This document shows, in pieces, positions 42,212 through 50,862 of a stretch of 59,737 bases of DNA (position 1 is the first letter of the stretch; each line of letters begins with the position of its first letter). The translations under genes were made by a program, and so were the position numbers. A model generated the notes under the pieces. That model saw only the letters and a program-made list of their open reading frames with translations. It was not told where the DNA came from and searched no databases. Origin of the DNA: WJMB01 sp964581465 (GTDB lineage: Bacteria > RBG-13-66-14); NCBI GenBank assembly GCA_964581465.1, contig CAZOOP010000019.1, positions 1 through 59,737 of the forward strand, in the 5' to 3' direction.

Positions 42212-43141
42212 TCAATACCCCGCTCGGGGGTCGGTTTCGCCCCAGCGGCGTTTGTGTCGGCGGCGCTCGGGCCTGACATCGTCGAAGCTGAACTCGGTCT
42301 GTCCCGTCCGCGGCTCGCCGCGCTTCCAGGCCGGCCAGGCTAGTTGGCGGAAGCCGCCGTCGAGGTCCTCGACCACGGCGGTGTACGACTCGACCCAGTC
42401 CCCGGTGTTGAGGTAGTGGGTTCCCGAGATGAGCTTATCGGCGGGGATGTGGATGTGGCCGCAGATTACGCCGTCATAGCCCCGCTCCCGGGCGGCAGTG
42501 GACAGCGTCAGCTCGTAGTTACGGATGATCCGCTTGTAGTTGCGGGTCCCTTTTTTCAGCTTGGCCGAAAGCGAGTAGTTTCCCCGGCCGGTCTTGCGGC
42601 GGAACCAGTTGTAGAGGTGGTTGAGGGCCAACAGGTAACGGTAGAAGCGCGCGGCGGCGATGGAGGCGCCGCGGTGCTTCTGGATCAGCATGTCGAAGTC
42701 GTCGCCGTGGAGTACCCAGTAGCGCTCGCCCCGGGCGCCGAGGTGGTCGGCGTAGCGGCGGATCTCGATGCCGCCGAAGTCCACCGGGGCGAAGTCGCGG
42801 AAAAAGTCGTCGTGGTTGCCGGGGATGTAGATCACCCGGCTGCCGTACTTGACGAAGGAGAGCAGCTTGCGCAGCACCACGTTGTGCTCCCAGCGCCAGC
42901 CCCAGCTCTGCCCCAGGACCCACATGTCGATGATGTCGCCGACCAGATAGAGGTTGGCGGTCTCGATTGAGTAGAGGAAGTCGAGCAGGACGCGGGAATT
43001 GACGCCGCGGATGCCCAGATGGGTGTCGGAGATGAACACGGAGCGGAAGCGCAGCTTTTCCAGGCGGCCATAGGGCGGCATGGCGGACGGGGTATCTTGG
43101 CCAAGGCGCGGGCTGTGGAATGTGGGGCGTTGCTGGTTCAT
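42212..43141 (-). CDS. LpxH-like metallophosphoesterase
   Basis: A 309-residue calcineurin-like phosphoesterase of the UDP-2,3-diacylglucosamine hydrolase group. Metal motifs are SVFISDTHLGIRG, LVGDIIDMW, IPGNHDDFF and CGHIHIPA. The C-terminal ~60 residues are strongly basic and add about 60 residues over standard LpxH, so it may be a relative with another substrate. The ATG at 43141 has GGAG upstream. It lies 6 kb from lpxI, which does the LpxH reaction by another fold. Both in one genome is unusual. Confidence 0.8.
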   Translation of the reverse strand: MNQQRPTFHSPRLGQDTPSAMPPYGRLEKLRFRSVFISDTHLGIRGVNSRVLLDFLYSIETANLYLVGDIIDMWVLGQSWGWRWEHNVVLRKLLSFVKYGSRVIYIPGNHDDFFRDFAPVDFGGIEIRRYADHLGARGERYWVLHGDDFDMLIQKHRGASIAAARFYRYLLALNHLYNWFRRKTGRGNYSLSAKLKKGTRNYKRIIRNYELTLSTAARERGYDGVICGHIHIPADKLISGTHYLNTGDWVESYTAVVEDLDGGFRQLAWPAWKRGEPRTGQTEFSFDDVRPERRRHKRRWGETDPRAGY

Positions 43142-43246
43142 CGTTTCTCCGGGTCGCGGCACTTACCGCTGGGGTCTTCAGCCGCCGCTGCGTTCCCTTT
43201 CCCGTTCGAGTTTAACACGTGTCAATACTCAGTGTTGATGAGTTAT

Positions 43247-44056
43247 TCAATATTTTGTTGTTCCTAATTCGGAGTCCTTCATACATCTAAAGGCGTAAAG
43301 GCCGGGTCCAGCTATTAACGTTTTGCTTTTTTCGCCTAGATAGGCATCCTGAAACAGAAAAGACAGCATCCTTATAAGGCGTTCGATAATGATTGTTAAA
43401 TCACTTCGCAGCCATTTGTGCATTTGATCATTGTATGGTCTTGGATGTTGTGTTATTGTATTATGCTGGCTATTAAGCCTCTCTTGGTTATAACAATATA
43501 TATTATTAACTTCCTTTTGTTGCATATCTTTCCAGTTGGTATTATGTGAATCCATAATGGCTACAAATAATTTATCTAGTTTATCTTCCTTTTGCATTTT
43601 AAATGTACCTTCCAGAATATTCTTGAAATTTTCATATCTACCCTCTCTTGCATTAGACATATATGAACAATAATCAAAGAACTTATTACTAATATCGCGC
43701 TTATCTTTAAATATGTAATTATAATCTTCTCGCGCAATTATATTAGAAGACAAAAAGATTTCTGTTATTAATTCATTTTTTATAATATCGAGCAACCGCT
43801 TCACATCATGTGTCCCGTAGTTATTGAGAAACCACCGTCTATTTGGAAATCTAGAAGATTCCATGTGCTGCTTAAGTAATAATATAATTTTTGCTATTCT
43901 TTCAAGTCCAAAATTAAATAATATAACAAATATAGTCATTTCGTTATTATCAAGTGTTAGAAACACCTTCGTTTGAATCTGCCTGATTGAACGCTTCACG
44001 GCTAACAAGGCATCTTCTAATTCAACCTGTAAAAAGATGAAATCAAGGCTGCCCAT
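43247..44056 (-). CDS. AT-rich foreign gene, HEPN-like helical protein (possible defence gene)
   Basis: A 269-residue helical protein in a stretch of strikingly low GC: about 27% in the 60 bases from 43681, against roughly two-thirds around it. The part FNFGLERIAKIILLLKQHME followed by THDVKRLLDIIKN resembles the HEPN pattern, and possible R-x4-6-H catalytic motifs occur at RLNSQH (193-198) and RPYNDQMH (206-213). HEPN proteins are RNases or toxins in defence systems. AGAGAGG precedes the ATG, and it follows the rnj stop by 16 nt in the same operon. The family label is tentative; I would call it an acquired unknown gene if the HEPN match fails. Confidence 0.55.
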   Translation of the reverse strand: MGSLDFIFLQVELEDALLAVKRSIRQIQTKVFLTLDNNEMTIFVILFNFGLERIAKIILLLKQHMESSRFPNRRWFLNNYGTHDVKRLLDIIKNELITEIFLSSNIIAREDYNYIFKDKRDISNKFFDYCSYMSNAREGRYENFKNILEGTFKMQKEDKLDKLFVAIMDSHNTNWKDMQQKEVNNIYCYNQERLNSQHNTITQHPRPYNDQMHKWLRSDLTIIIERLIRMLSFLFQDAYLGEKSKTLIAGPGLYAFRCMKDSELGTTKY

Positions 44057-44072
44057 TATTGACCTCTCTGTA

Positions 44073-45794
44073 CTACAGTTCGTAAATCACCGGGACCACC
44101 AGGGGACGGCGCTCCAGGCGTTTCTGGATAAAGCGCCGCGTCTTGCGGCGCAGCCAGTCACCCAGCAGCTCCTCGTCCTCGCGGACGTCGGGCTCGGCTT
44201 GCTGGATCAGCTCGTGAATGAACCCGGTGACCTCGGCGAGGAAGTCCTCGTTCTCGTCGATGTAGACCAGGCCGCGGGTGACCAGCTCGATCTCGCGCAG
44301 CACCTCGCCGGACTGGCGGCGCAGGATGACGATGATCACCAGGATGCCGTCGTCGGACATGGTGCGTCGGTCGCGCAGCACGATGGGTCCGATGTCGCCG
44401 ACTCCCTTGCCGTCGACGAGCACGCGTCCGGCCTCGACGGGGGTGTCCCAGTGCAGGCCGTCGGCGTCGAGGACCAGACGGGCGCCCAGGTGGGGTAGGA
44501 AGATTCGACGCTCGTCGAAACCGGCGCGACGGGCCAGGTTGCGGTGGGCGTGGAGCTGGCGCAGCTCGCCGTGGACCGGCACGAAGAACTCGGGGCGGAC
44601 CAGGTCGAGGACCTCGACCAGCTCCTCGGCGTAGGCGTGGCCGGAGACGTGGACGTCACTGAGGCCCTCGTAGAGCACCTCGCACTGGTGGGCCAGGATG
44701 CGGTCGATCATCCTGTTGATGGCCACCTCGTTGCCCGGGATGATCTTGGCGGAGAAGATGACCAGGTCGTCGGGCTCGAGCTTGATGTGCTTGTGCTCGC
44801 CGGTGACGATGCGGGCCAGGGCGGAGAGCGGTTCGCCCTGGGAACCGGAGACGATCATGCACAGCCGTCCGGCGGGGAGCTGGTCGACGTGCTTGGCGTT
44901 GACCAGCAGTTGCTGGGGGGCCTCGAGGTAGCCCAGCTCCCGGGCGATGCGCACGTTCCTCTCCACGGAGCGTCCGGTGACCACCAGGCTGCGCCCGTGG
45001 CGCTGGCAGGCGTCGACGATGCCCTGCAGTCGGTGGATGTGGCTGGAGAAGGTGGTGACCAGGATGCGGCCCTTGGTGCGGGCGAAGGCCTCGTCGAGGG
45101 CCGCGCCGACCCGGGCCTCGCTCTTGGAGCGTCCGTCCAGCTCGGCGTTGGTGGAGTCCGAGAGCATCAGCCGCACCCCCCCGTCGCCGTGGCGGCGCAG
45201 GGCCTTCAGGTCGGTGGGTCGGCCGTCGACGGGCTCGGGATCGAGCTTGAAGTCGCCGGTGTGCAGCAGCGTCCCCGCTCGGGTGTGAATGGCCAGCCCG
45301 ACGGAATCGGCCACGGAGTGGGCCACGGCCAGAGGCTCGAAGGTGAAACCGCCGAGGTCGAAGGGTTTGCCCTCCTCGATGCGGATCCGCTTCACCTTGG
45401 GCGTCTGCTTGTACTCGCGCAGCTTGCCGTCGATGAGGCCCAGGGTCAGCCGGGTGGCGTGGATCGGCGCCGGTGCCTTGGGCAGCACGTAGGGCAGGGC
45501 GCCGATGTGGTCCTCGTGGCCGTGGGTTATCACGTAACCCAGCACCCGCTCGGCGTGGGCCTCCAGGTAGCCGATGTCGGGAATGACCGAATCGACGCCG
45601 AGCAGGGTGTCATCGGGAAAGGCCTGACCGCAATCGAGGACGACGATGCCTGTGGCGTCCTCGAGCAGCAGCATGTTCTTGCCGAACTCGCCCACGCCGC
45701 CGAGGAAGGTCAGCGCGACGGCCTCGGAAGCCAGGGGCCGCTCGAAGGAGACCTCGCGATCGGCGAGCTGGGCGGTTGTGCGGATGGTTTCCAA
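44073..45794 (-). CDS. rnj: Ribonuclease J
   Basis: A 573-residue RNase J of the metallo-beta-lactamase/beta-CASP superfamily. The zinc motif is HGHEDHIGALPYVLP near residue 90, followed by AHSVADSVGLAI and HTGDFKLDPEPV; the beta-CASP part has LVVTGRSVERN and SGSQGEPLSALARI. It cleaves RNA internally and digests from 5' ends during rRNA maturation and mRNA turnover. Start is TTG at 45794 with AAAGG upstream. It follows the methyltransferase genes by 35 nt and precedes the AT-rich gene by 16 nt. Confidence 0.92.
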   Translation of the reverse strand: METIRTTAQLADREVSFERPLASEAVALTFLGGVGEFGKNMLLLEDATGIVVLDCGQAFPDDTLLGVDSVIPDIGYLEAHAERVLGYVITHGHEDHIGALPYVLPKAPAPIHATRLTLGLIDGKLREYKQTPKVKRIRIEEGKPFDLGGFTFEPLAVAHSVADSVGLAIHTRAGTLLHTGDFKLDPEPVDGRPTDLKALRRHGDGGVRLMLSDSTNAELDGRSKSEARVGAALDEAFARTKGRILVTTFSSHIHRLQGIVDACQRHGRSLVVTGRSVERNVRIARELGYLEAPQQLLVNAKHVDQLPAGRLCMIVSGSQGEPLSALARIVTGEHKHIKLEPDDLVIFSAKIIPGNEVAINRMIDRILAHQCEVLYEGLSDVHVSGHAYAEELVEVLDLVRPEFFVPVHGELRQLHAHRNLARRAGFDERRIFLPHLGARLVLDADGLHWDTPVEAGRVLVDGKGVGDIGPIVLRDRRTMSDDGILVIIVILRRQSGEVLREIELVTRGLVYIDENEDFLAEVTGFIHELIQQAEPDVREDEELLGDWLRRKTRRFIQKRLERRPLVVPVIYEL

Positions 45795-45829
45795 GAGGGA
45801 CCTTTCTTCAGGGGTTCAGCGGCGCGTCT

Positions 45830-46591
45830 TCAGGCGGTGGACTTGCGATAGACCGCCAGCACCAGCCAGGCGCGGCGACGGCAATCGGAACGCCGGATGA
45901 AGAGGCGCTCGTCCAGGCGGGCCAGACGGCGGGTCCAGGCCTCGAGTCGACGGCCGCCGCGACCAGTCAGACGGGTGAAAAGCACGGGAAGCGCGGCGTA
46001 GAGGTACCAGAAACCAACGCTCTGCAACTTCAAATCCACCGGTTCGGCAATACTGAAAAACTCAGCCGGATTCGGGTAGTCCACCAGGCCGCGCCGGGGA
46101 CGCAGAAGGCGGTAGAGACGCAACAGGGGATGGCCGTCGGTGGGTTCGAGGAAAACGGCCCTTCCACCCGGGACGAGCAGTCGGGACACCTCGGCCAAAG
46201 CCCGGGGCCGGTCCAGATGCAGCAGGACGGAGTTGGCGATCACGGCGTCGAAGACGCCGTCGCGGAAGGGCGGTCGCTCGGCGTCGCCGACGACCAACCC
46301 GGCGTCGGGCAGGTTGCCCCGGGCGGCGGCCAGACGTTGCGGGGTCAGTTCGAGGCCGACGACGCGAGCGCCACGCCGCTGGAGTTCGAGGAGCTCGCCG
46401 CCCCGACCGCAGCCCAGCTCGAGGACGCGTCGTCCGTCGAGTTCGCCCAGGGCCGCCAACCAGGCGGCTCGGAGGGTGGGCAGGGCGGGCTGGCGGCCCA
46501 GGGGCTCGCCCAAAGCCAGTCCGCGTAGCCCGCCCCGCCCTGGGGCTCGGGCGAAGAACTCGCGACGCTTGCCGAGGGCGGCGCGACTCAC
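45830..46591 (-). CDS. SAM-dependent methyltransferase (class I), copy 1
   Basis: A 253-residue class I methyltransferase. Motif I is VLELGCGRGGELLELQRRGA near residue 62, followed by GLELTPQRLAAAR, the FDAVIANSVLLHLDRPRAL motif IV and LVPGGRAVFLEPTDGHPLL. The GTG at 46591 overlaps the stop of the preceding gene (GTGA), so the longer frame starting at 46816 is not used. With its neighbour it forms a tandem pair of distant paralogues, both ending in a basic RRR-AWLVLAVYR/ VCLAVYD tail. It stands downstream of two glycosyltransferases, so methylation of a surface glycan or lipid is possible. Confidence 0.8.
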   Translation of the reverse strand: MSRAALGKRREFFARAPGRGGLRGLALGEPLGRQPALPTLRAAWLAALGELDGRRVLELGCGRGGELLELQRRGARVVGLELTPQRLAAARGNLPDAGLVVGDAERPPFRDGVFDAVIANSVLLHLDRPRALAEVSRLLVPGGRAVFLEPTDGHPLLRLYRLLRPRRGLVDYPNPAEFFSIAEPVDLKLQSVGFWYLYAALPVLFTRLTGRGGRRLEAWTRRLARLDERLFIRRSDCRRRAWLVLAVYRKSTA

Positions 46592-47379
46592 GGGGCGATC
46601 CCGTCGTAGACCGCCAGACAGACCCAGCCTCGGCGGCGCAGGCGGGGCTCCCGGCGGAAGAGCCAGGCGTCGAGGTGATTGAGCAGCCGGGCCGCCCCGC
46701 GCCAAAAGCGCCCGTGATGCCCCAGAGCGGCGGGGATGAGCATCAGTGGCGAGGTCAACCCATGGGCGATCAAAGAATAACCGCCGCCGAGGTGGTCGGC
46801 GTCCAGCTCGTCCCAACCCATGTAGGCCACCACGCCGCCGCGGCCCAGCCGTCGGCGGTAAAGCCGCAGCAGAGGGTGGGCCTCGAGGGGCTCTACGAGA
46901 ACCAGGCGCCCGCCGGGTTTGAGTACACGCCGCACCTCGGCCAGCGCGCGGGCGCGGTCCAGGTGGGCCAGCACGGCGTTGCCGTAGACCAGCTCGAAGG
47001 ATGAATCGGCGAAGGGGAGGCGGTGGCAGTCCCCGGCGACGCAGCTAAGCTCGATCCCGGCGGCTTCGGCAAGGCGCGGGGCCAGGGCCAGTCTGGCGGG
47101 AGCGAAGTCCAGAGCGCAGACCCGGGCGCCGCGAACAGCCAGCTCGACGGACTCGGCGCCGTAGCCCGCGCCCAGCTCGAGGACACGGCGTCCGGCGAGG
47201 TCACCCAGAGCGGCGTCGCGCAGTTGATACAGCGGTTCGAGAACGGCCTCGCGCAGCGAACGGCCCCGGCCGTGGGCCAGCAGACTCAAGCGTCCCTCGG
47301 GCGGGTCCTGGTGGTCGTAGAAGTCACGCACCGCCTCCATCGCGGCGACGCGCCGGAAGGAGGCGTTCCGCTCAGTCAT
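46588..47379 (-). CDS. SAM-dependent methyltransferase (class I), copy 2
   Basis: A 263-residue class I methyltransferase. Motif I is VLELGAGYGAESVELAVRGA near residue 66; further motifs are CALDFAPARLALAP, ELVYGNAVLAHLDRARAL and VLKPGGRLVLVEPLEAHPLL. It has the same overall plan and C-terminal tail as the gene after it, so they arose by duplication. It overlaps the GT2 gene by 8 nt and the next methyltransferase by 4 nt. Substrate unknown, likely part of the glycan unit. Confidence 0.82.
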   Translation of the reverse strand: MTERNASFRRVAAMEAVRDFYDHQDPPEGRLSLLAHGRGRSLREAVLEPLYQLRDAALGDLAGRRVLELGAGYGAESVELAVRGARVCALDFAPARLALAPRLAEAAGIELSCVAGDCHRLPFADSSFELVYGNAVLAHLDRARALAEVRRVLKPGGRLVLVEPLEAHPLLRLYRRRLGRGGVVAYMGWDELDADHLGGGYSLIAHGLTSPLMLIPAALGHHGRFWRGAARLLNHLDAWLFRREPRLRRRGWVCLAVYDGIAP

Positions 47380-48553
47380 CGCCCAGTCCCCCGTGGGCGC
47401 TGTCGGCGGTCCTCCAGGTGGCCGGGCTGCCCACGGTCAACGAGCGCCAGATCCCGGCCAAGGCCGCGGCGTTGACCATCACGAAGTGACCGGGCAGGGC
47501 CGCCGAACGGGTGATCAGGCTTCGCGGCCGCCAACCCCGGCGCATCGCCCACCAAGCCGTCGCGCCCCAGAGCAACCCGCCGCCCAGCACGGCGGCGACG
47601 GCGATCATCGGCGCGGAACCTCCCAGAGCGACGGGCAGGGCCAAGCCCAAAGCGGCGAGATAGAACACCGGCACCAACCAGCGCAACAGCTTGTGGAACA
47701 GGAGCTTGAGTCCGACGCCGGGGCGGTTCCAGCAGCCCTTCAGATAGAAGTAGCCGCCGAAATCGTGGCTGATCATCCGCACCTTGCGGCCAAACTCCTC
47801 GGCGGCGGCCGCAGCGGTACGCTCCCGGGCGATCGCCCCGGGAACCCAGACCACCCGGCGGCCCGCCGCGGCGATACTCAGCGGCACGATGGAGTCGTCG
47901 GCGCGGTGGGGCGGCACCCGGGGGATCAGCTCGCGCCGGGCGGCGTAGATCGTCCCCGCGCCCATCAACATCGTTCCCGAGCGGCTCTCGGCGGCCTTGA
48001 TGAAGTCCTCGTAGCGCCAGTAGAGTCCCTCGCCGCCGGCGGTGCCCGACCGCTCCGTCCCGCTGAGGATCAACCGACCGCAGGCGCAGCCCACCGCGGG
48101 ATCGGCAAAGGCCGCGACCAAACGGCGCGGGGCCTCGTGATCGTAGGCCGAGTTGGCGTCGGAGAAGCAGACTATCTCGCCGAAGGACTCGGCCAGACCA
48201 CGCTCCAGAGCGGCGACCTTGCCCGCCTGGGGCTCCTGGCGGATCAGCTTCACCCGGTCGTCACGGCGGGCGAAGCCGGCGACGATATCATCGGTGCCGT
48301 CGGAGGAGCCGTCGCTGATCACCACGACCTCGAAAAGCGCCGCCGGGTAGTCCAGTCCCAGGGTGTTCTCCAGCTTGGCGGCGATGACCGCCGCCTCGTT
48401 GTGGGCGGGGATCAACAGGGTCAGGGAGGGGAGGGTGTCGATGACGCTCGGGGGGCGGTAGTCGCGCAGCAGGCCGATCAGGGCGATCAACAGAGGGTAG
48501 CCCAGGTAGACGAAGGCGATCAAACCGACGAGGCTCCAGACGGCGGTCTCCAT
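47372..48553 (-). CDS. Glycosyltransferase family 2, membrane-bound
   Basis: A 393-residue processive-type GT2. After an N-terminal membrane helix (residues 6-28) comes the catalytic domain: LTLLIPAHNEAAVIAAKLEN, VISDGSSDGTDDI, then CFSDANS (the DxD-like metal site) and ADDSIVPLSIAAAGRRV. The C-terminal 110 residues have three or four membrane helices. It transfers sugars to a lipid or polysaccharide acceptor. It lies 7 nt after the GT4 gene, in the same operon. Confidence 0.85.
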   Translation of the reverse strand: METAVWSLVGLIAFVYLGYPLLIALIGLLRDYRPPSVIDTLPSLTLLIPAHNEAAVIAAKLENTLGLDYPAALFEVVVISDGSSDGTDDIVAGFARRDDRVKLIRQEPQAGKVAALERGLAESFGEIVCFSDANSAYDHEAPRRLVAAFADPAVGCACGRLILSGTERSGTAGGEGLYWRYEDFIKAAESRSGTMLMGAGTIYAARRELIPRVPPHRADDSIVPLSIAAAGRRVVWVPGAIARERTAAAAAEEFGRKVRMISHDFGGYFYLKGCWNRPGVGLKLLFHKLLRWLVPVFYLAALGLALPVALGGSAPMIAVAAVLGGGLLWGATAWWAMRRGWRPRSLITRSAALPGHFVMVNAAALAGIWRSLTVGSPATWRTADSAHGGLGDD

Positions 48554-48560
48554 CGGTTGG

Positions 48561-49508
48561 CTACTCCCACTCCGGCCGGCCCTCGGGGGCGCGGGGCGGC
48601 TCCCAACCGGGATCGAGCAGGGAGCCGCGCTCGATGACCCGTTGGTAGAGCCGCAGGTAGTCCGTGGCCAGGCGGCGGTGATCGAAATGCTCCTCGACGC
48701 GGCGGCGGCAGTCCCGGGGATCGATCTCGCCGATGCGCTTCACGGCCCGGCACATCGCCTCGACGTCGTCGCAACGAAAGCCGACTTCTTCGGTTACCAA
48801 CTCGGGCATGGCTCCGTTGTTGGTGGTGATCACCGGAGTGCCCGAGGCCAGGGACTCCGTGACCACGTTGCCGAAGGGCTCGGGCCAGAGGGTGGGGAAG
48901 ATCAGCGCCCGGGCTCCGGCCAGCAGAGCACGCTTCCGCTCTCCGCCGACCATGCCGACGTAACGCACGTTGCTCCGCAGGGTCGGTCGCCAACCACCCG
49001 CCACGATCAGCCTAACCCCCGTGCGTCGGGCGACCTCCAGGGCCCAGTTGACGCCCTTGACCTTCCAGCGCGCCTTGGACAGAAAGAGGAAGTAGTCGTC
49101 CTTCTCGGTGCGGAAGGTGTAGTCGGCGGGGTCCAGACCGTTGTAAACCCAGTGCCGACCGCCATGACGCGCCGCGTGGGAACGGGAGAGGAAGACCGTG
49201 TTGGGATGGAAGACTTGGCCGTTGGTGTAGTTGCCGCCGATGGTCACCAGCACCGGACAGGGGGGCTCGACGTTGGGAAGGGTGCGCAGGTGGATCACGT
49301 CCACCCCGGCGGGCAGCTTGCGCAGCATATCCTGCTGGTTGCTAATCCAGACGCACTCGCCGAAGTCGGCGCGCGACCCCGGGAAGCTCATCAGGACCAC
49401 CTCGTGGCCCAACTCGGCCAGACCGCGCCCCAGCCACATCACCACGCGCTCGCTACCGCCGTACTTGGCGACGGGCAGCACCGCATGATGGTAGAGCACG
49501 ATCTTCAT
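48561..49508 (-). CDS. Glycosyltransferase family 4
   Basis: A 315-residue GT-B enzyme. The N-terminal domain starts MKIVLYHHAVLPVAKYGGSE and has VVMWLGRGLAELGHEVVLMS. The C-terminal domain has the E-x7-E nucleotide-sugar motif in WPEPFGNVVTESLASGTPVI. It begins the minus-strand run GT4-GT2-methyltransferases-rnj. GGGAG precedes the ATG at 49508; the frame is open to 49613 without support. It should extend a cell-surface glycan. Confidence 0.88.
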   Translation of the reverse strand: MKIVLYHHAVLPVAKYGGSERVVMWLGRGLAELGHEVVLMSFPGSRADFGECVWISNQQDMLRKLPAGVDVIHLRTLPNVEPPCPVLVTIGGNYTNGQVFHPNTVFLSRSHAARHGGRHWVYNGLDPADYTFRTEKDDYFLFLSKARWKVKGVNWALEVARRTGVRLIVAGGWRPTLRSNVRYVGMVGGERKRALLAGARALIFPTLWPEPFGNVVTESLASGTPVITTNNGAMPELVTEEVGFRCDDVEAMCRAVKRIGEIDPRDCRRRVEEHFDHRRLATDYLRLYQRVIERGSLLDPGWEPPRAPEGRPEWE

Positions 49509-49874
49509 CCGCCGAATCTCCCGGGATTTACGATTGCTTCGGGTTCGTCGTAGCGCTAGAGTGATTCTACGGAGTGAATCCAGTCCGATTGCTTCGTTTC
49601 CACAAGGCCTCAATGCGAGGCAAATGTCGCCTTCCCCTGCTCCTCGGTCTTTACGGGGCGACTGACAGTCCCGCGTTCAGTTACTTTCAAACCAGCGCAT
49701 AGACAACACACGATTGGAATACAGCGCTTACAACATTACATCCAGCCTTACGAACCACAGCCGGGCGTAGAACGGACAAGGCAATTCCCAGCAGCTCCAA
49801 GGGCCAACCCGCCGCGCAAGCCCCGGCGAAACAAGCACCTGCTACGAATACGGTTCAACACGCCCCGGCGCAGA
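49509..49874. other. Intergenic region upstream of the glycan operon
   Basis: About 365 bp, probably holding the promoter of the minus-strand operon starting at 49508. It is AT-richer near 49680-49740. I could not pick a promoter with confidence and found no gene or repeat copy. Confidence 0.4.
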
Positions 49875-49955
49875 GGCTTTGGCACGTTTCTTGCGGAGTC
49901 CGCCACAGCCTGATGCAACCGGGCCCCGTCATTGCGCAAGAAACGTGCCAAAGCC
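49875..49955. repeat. Sigma-54-type palindrome, copy P5
   Basis: Arms 49875-49895 and 49935-49955 are a perfect 21-bp inverted repeat with a 39-nt loop. The core is TTTGGCACGTTTCTTGCG on both arms, an exact RpoN -24/-12 match. It lies 54 nt beyond the 3' end of the minus-strand membrane gene (stop at 50010). Confidence 0.9.
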
Positions 49956-50009
49956 GGTCGCGTCGACGGGTTCCGCCGGAGAGGTTTCGCCGGGGCTTGC
50001 GCGGCGCGG

Positions 50010-50309
50010 CTACTTCTTCTCGGCGGAGGTTTCTTCCAGCTCGACCATCAGGGGTTTGCGCTTGGCGCGGCTGTTGTAGAGCAGGCAGACCAGCAGGCCG
50101 ATCCCGGCGAAGGCGAGTGCCAGCAGCGGTGGTCCGAGCAGCGCTCCGACCAGCGTGGAGAGGAACTCCTCGATGTAATAGCCGTAGACCGAATCGACCA
50201 GGTAGATGACGAAGATGATCAGGCCGATGATCCCCAGGATCAGCCAGGCGCTGAAGAAGACGTGGGAGAACAGGCCTCGGGTTTCGAGTCTTTTCACGCG
50301 GTATTTCAT
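50010..50309 (-). CDS. Small membrane protein, unknown
   Basis: A 99-residue protein with two long hydrophobic segments (about residues 15-38 and 55-80) and a charged C-terminal tail with Lys/Arg then acidic residues (KRKPLMVELEETSAEKK). The ATG at 50309 overlaps the previous gene's stop region and has GGAGGAG upstream; a longer frame to 50453 adds a shadow of that gene. It is the last of three tightly packed minus-strand genes. No family recognised. Confidence 0.65.
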   Translation of the reverse strand: MKYRVKRLETRGLFSHVFFSAWLILGIIGLIIFVIYLVDSVYGYYIEEFLSTLVGALLGPPLLALAFAGIGLLVCLLYNSRAKRKPLMVELEETSAEKK

Positions 50310-50310
50310 C

Positions 50311-50862
50311 TCACTCCTCCCCCCGGGCGGCCAGGACGGCCCGGGCCAGTTCCAGAGCGCTTTCTTCGAGCAGGCTCTGGGCCTTGTCGAAAGCGGCGTC
50401 GACGGCCTCCTGTTCACTTTGGTAGCGCCTCTGTTCGTCGAGGGAGAGTTCATCGGCGATGTCGGAGTTATCTGCGCCGATAATGGGAACGGCGCCTTCC
50501 CATTCCCCGGCCAGGGCGGCGAGCTTGCCGGCGGCGTCGATGAGGGCCTCGGCGGCGGCTTTTTTCAACTCGGCTATCTCGGCGGCAACGTCGGGAACAT
50601 CGAGGGCGGCCAGCTTGTCGGCGGTTTCGCGCACCCGGGTCAGGTAGAAATCGGCCTCGGCGGTAGAGAGCGGTAGCCGGGAGCCATAGCCCGCGGGGAC
50701 GCGCAGCCGAGCGCCTTGGTACTCGTCCAGCAGGCCTTGCAGCTCGGCGTCGAGAGGCTCCAGGCGCTCCTGGTAGGCGGCGAGCTGCTGATAGGGCGAA
50801 CGCTCGCAGCTCGGGGCCAGCATCGCCAGAATGATCAGACAGAGGTGAAGATACTTGCTCAT
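50311..50862 (-). CDS. Helical lipoprotein
   Basis: A 183-residue lipoprotein with a signal peptide to the lipobox LAPSC (Cys near residue 19). The remainder is helical: LAAYQERLEPLDAELQGLLD, TADKLAALDVPDVAAEIAEL, and a C-terminal helix. It starts by overlapping the next upstream gene (ATGA) and ends 1 nt before the next start. With its neighbours it forms a three-gene envelope operon. Function unknown. Confidence 0.65.
   Translation of the reverse strand: MSKYLHLCLIILAMLAPSCERSPYQQLAAYQERLEPLDAELQGLLDEYQGARLRVPAGYGSRLPLSTAEADFYLTRVRETADKLAALDVPDVAAEIAELKKAAAEALIDAAGKLAALAGEWEGAVPIIGADNSDIADELSLDEQRRYQSEQEAVDAAFDKAQSLLEESALELARAVLAARGEE

Noticed and set aside
44544..45851. A 435-codon plus-strand frame antisense to rnj
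   Set aside because: It lies fully opposite a clear RNase J gene; Gly/Val/Asp-rich composition is that of an antisense shadow.
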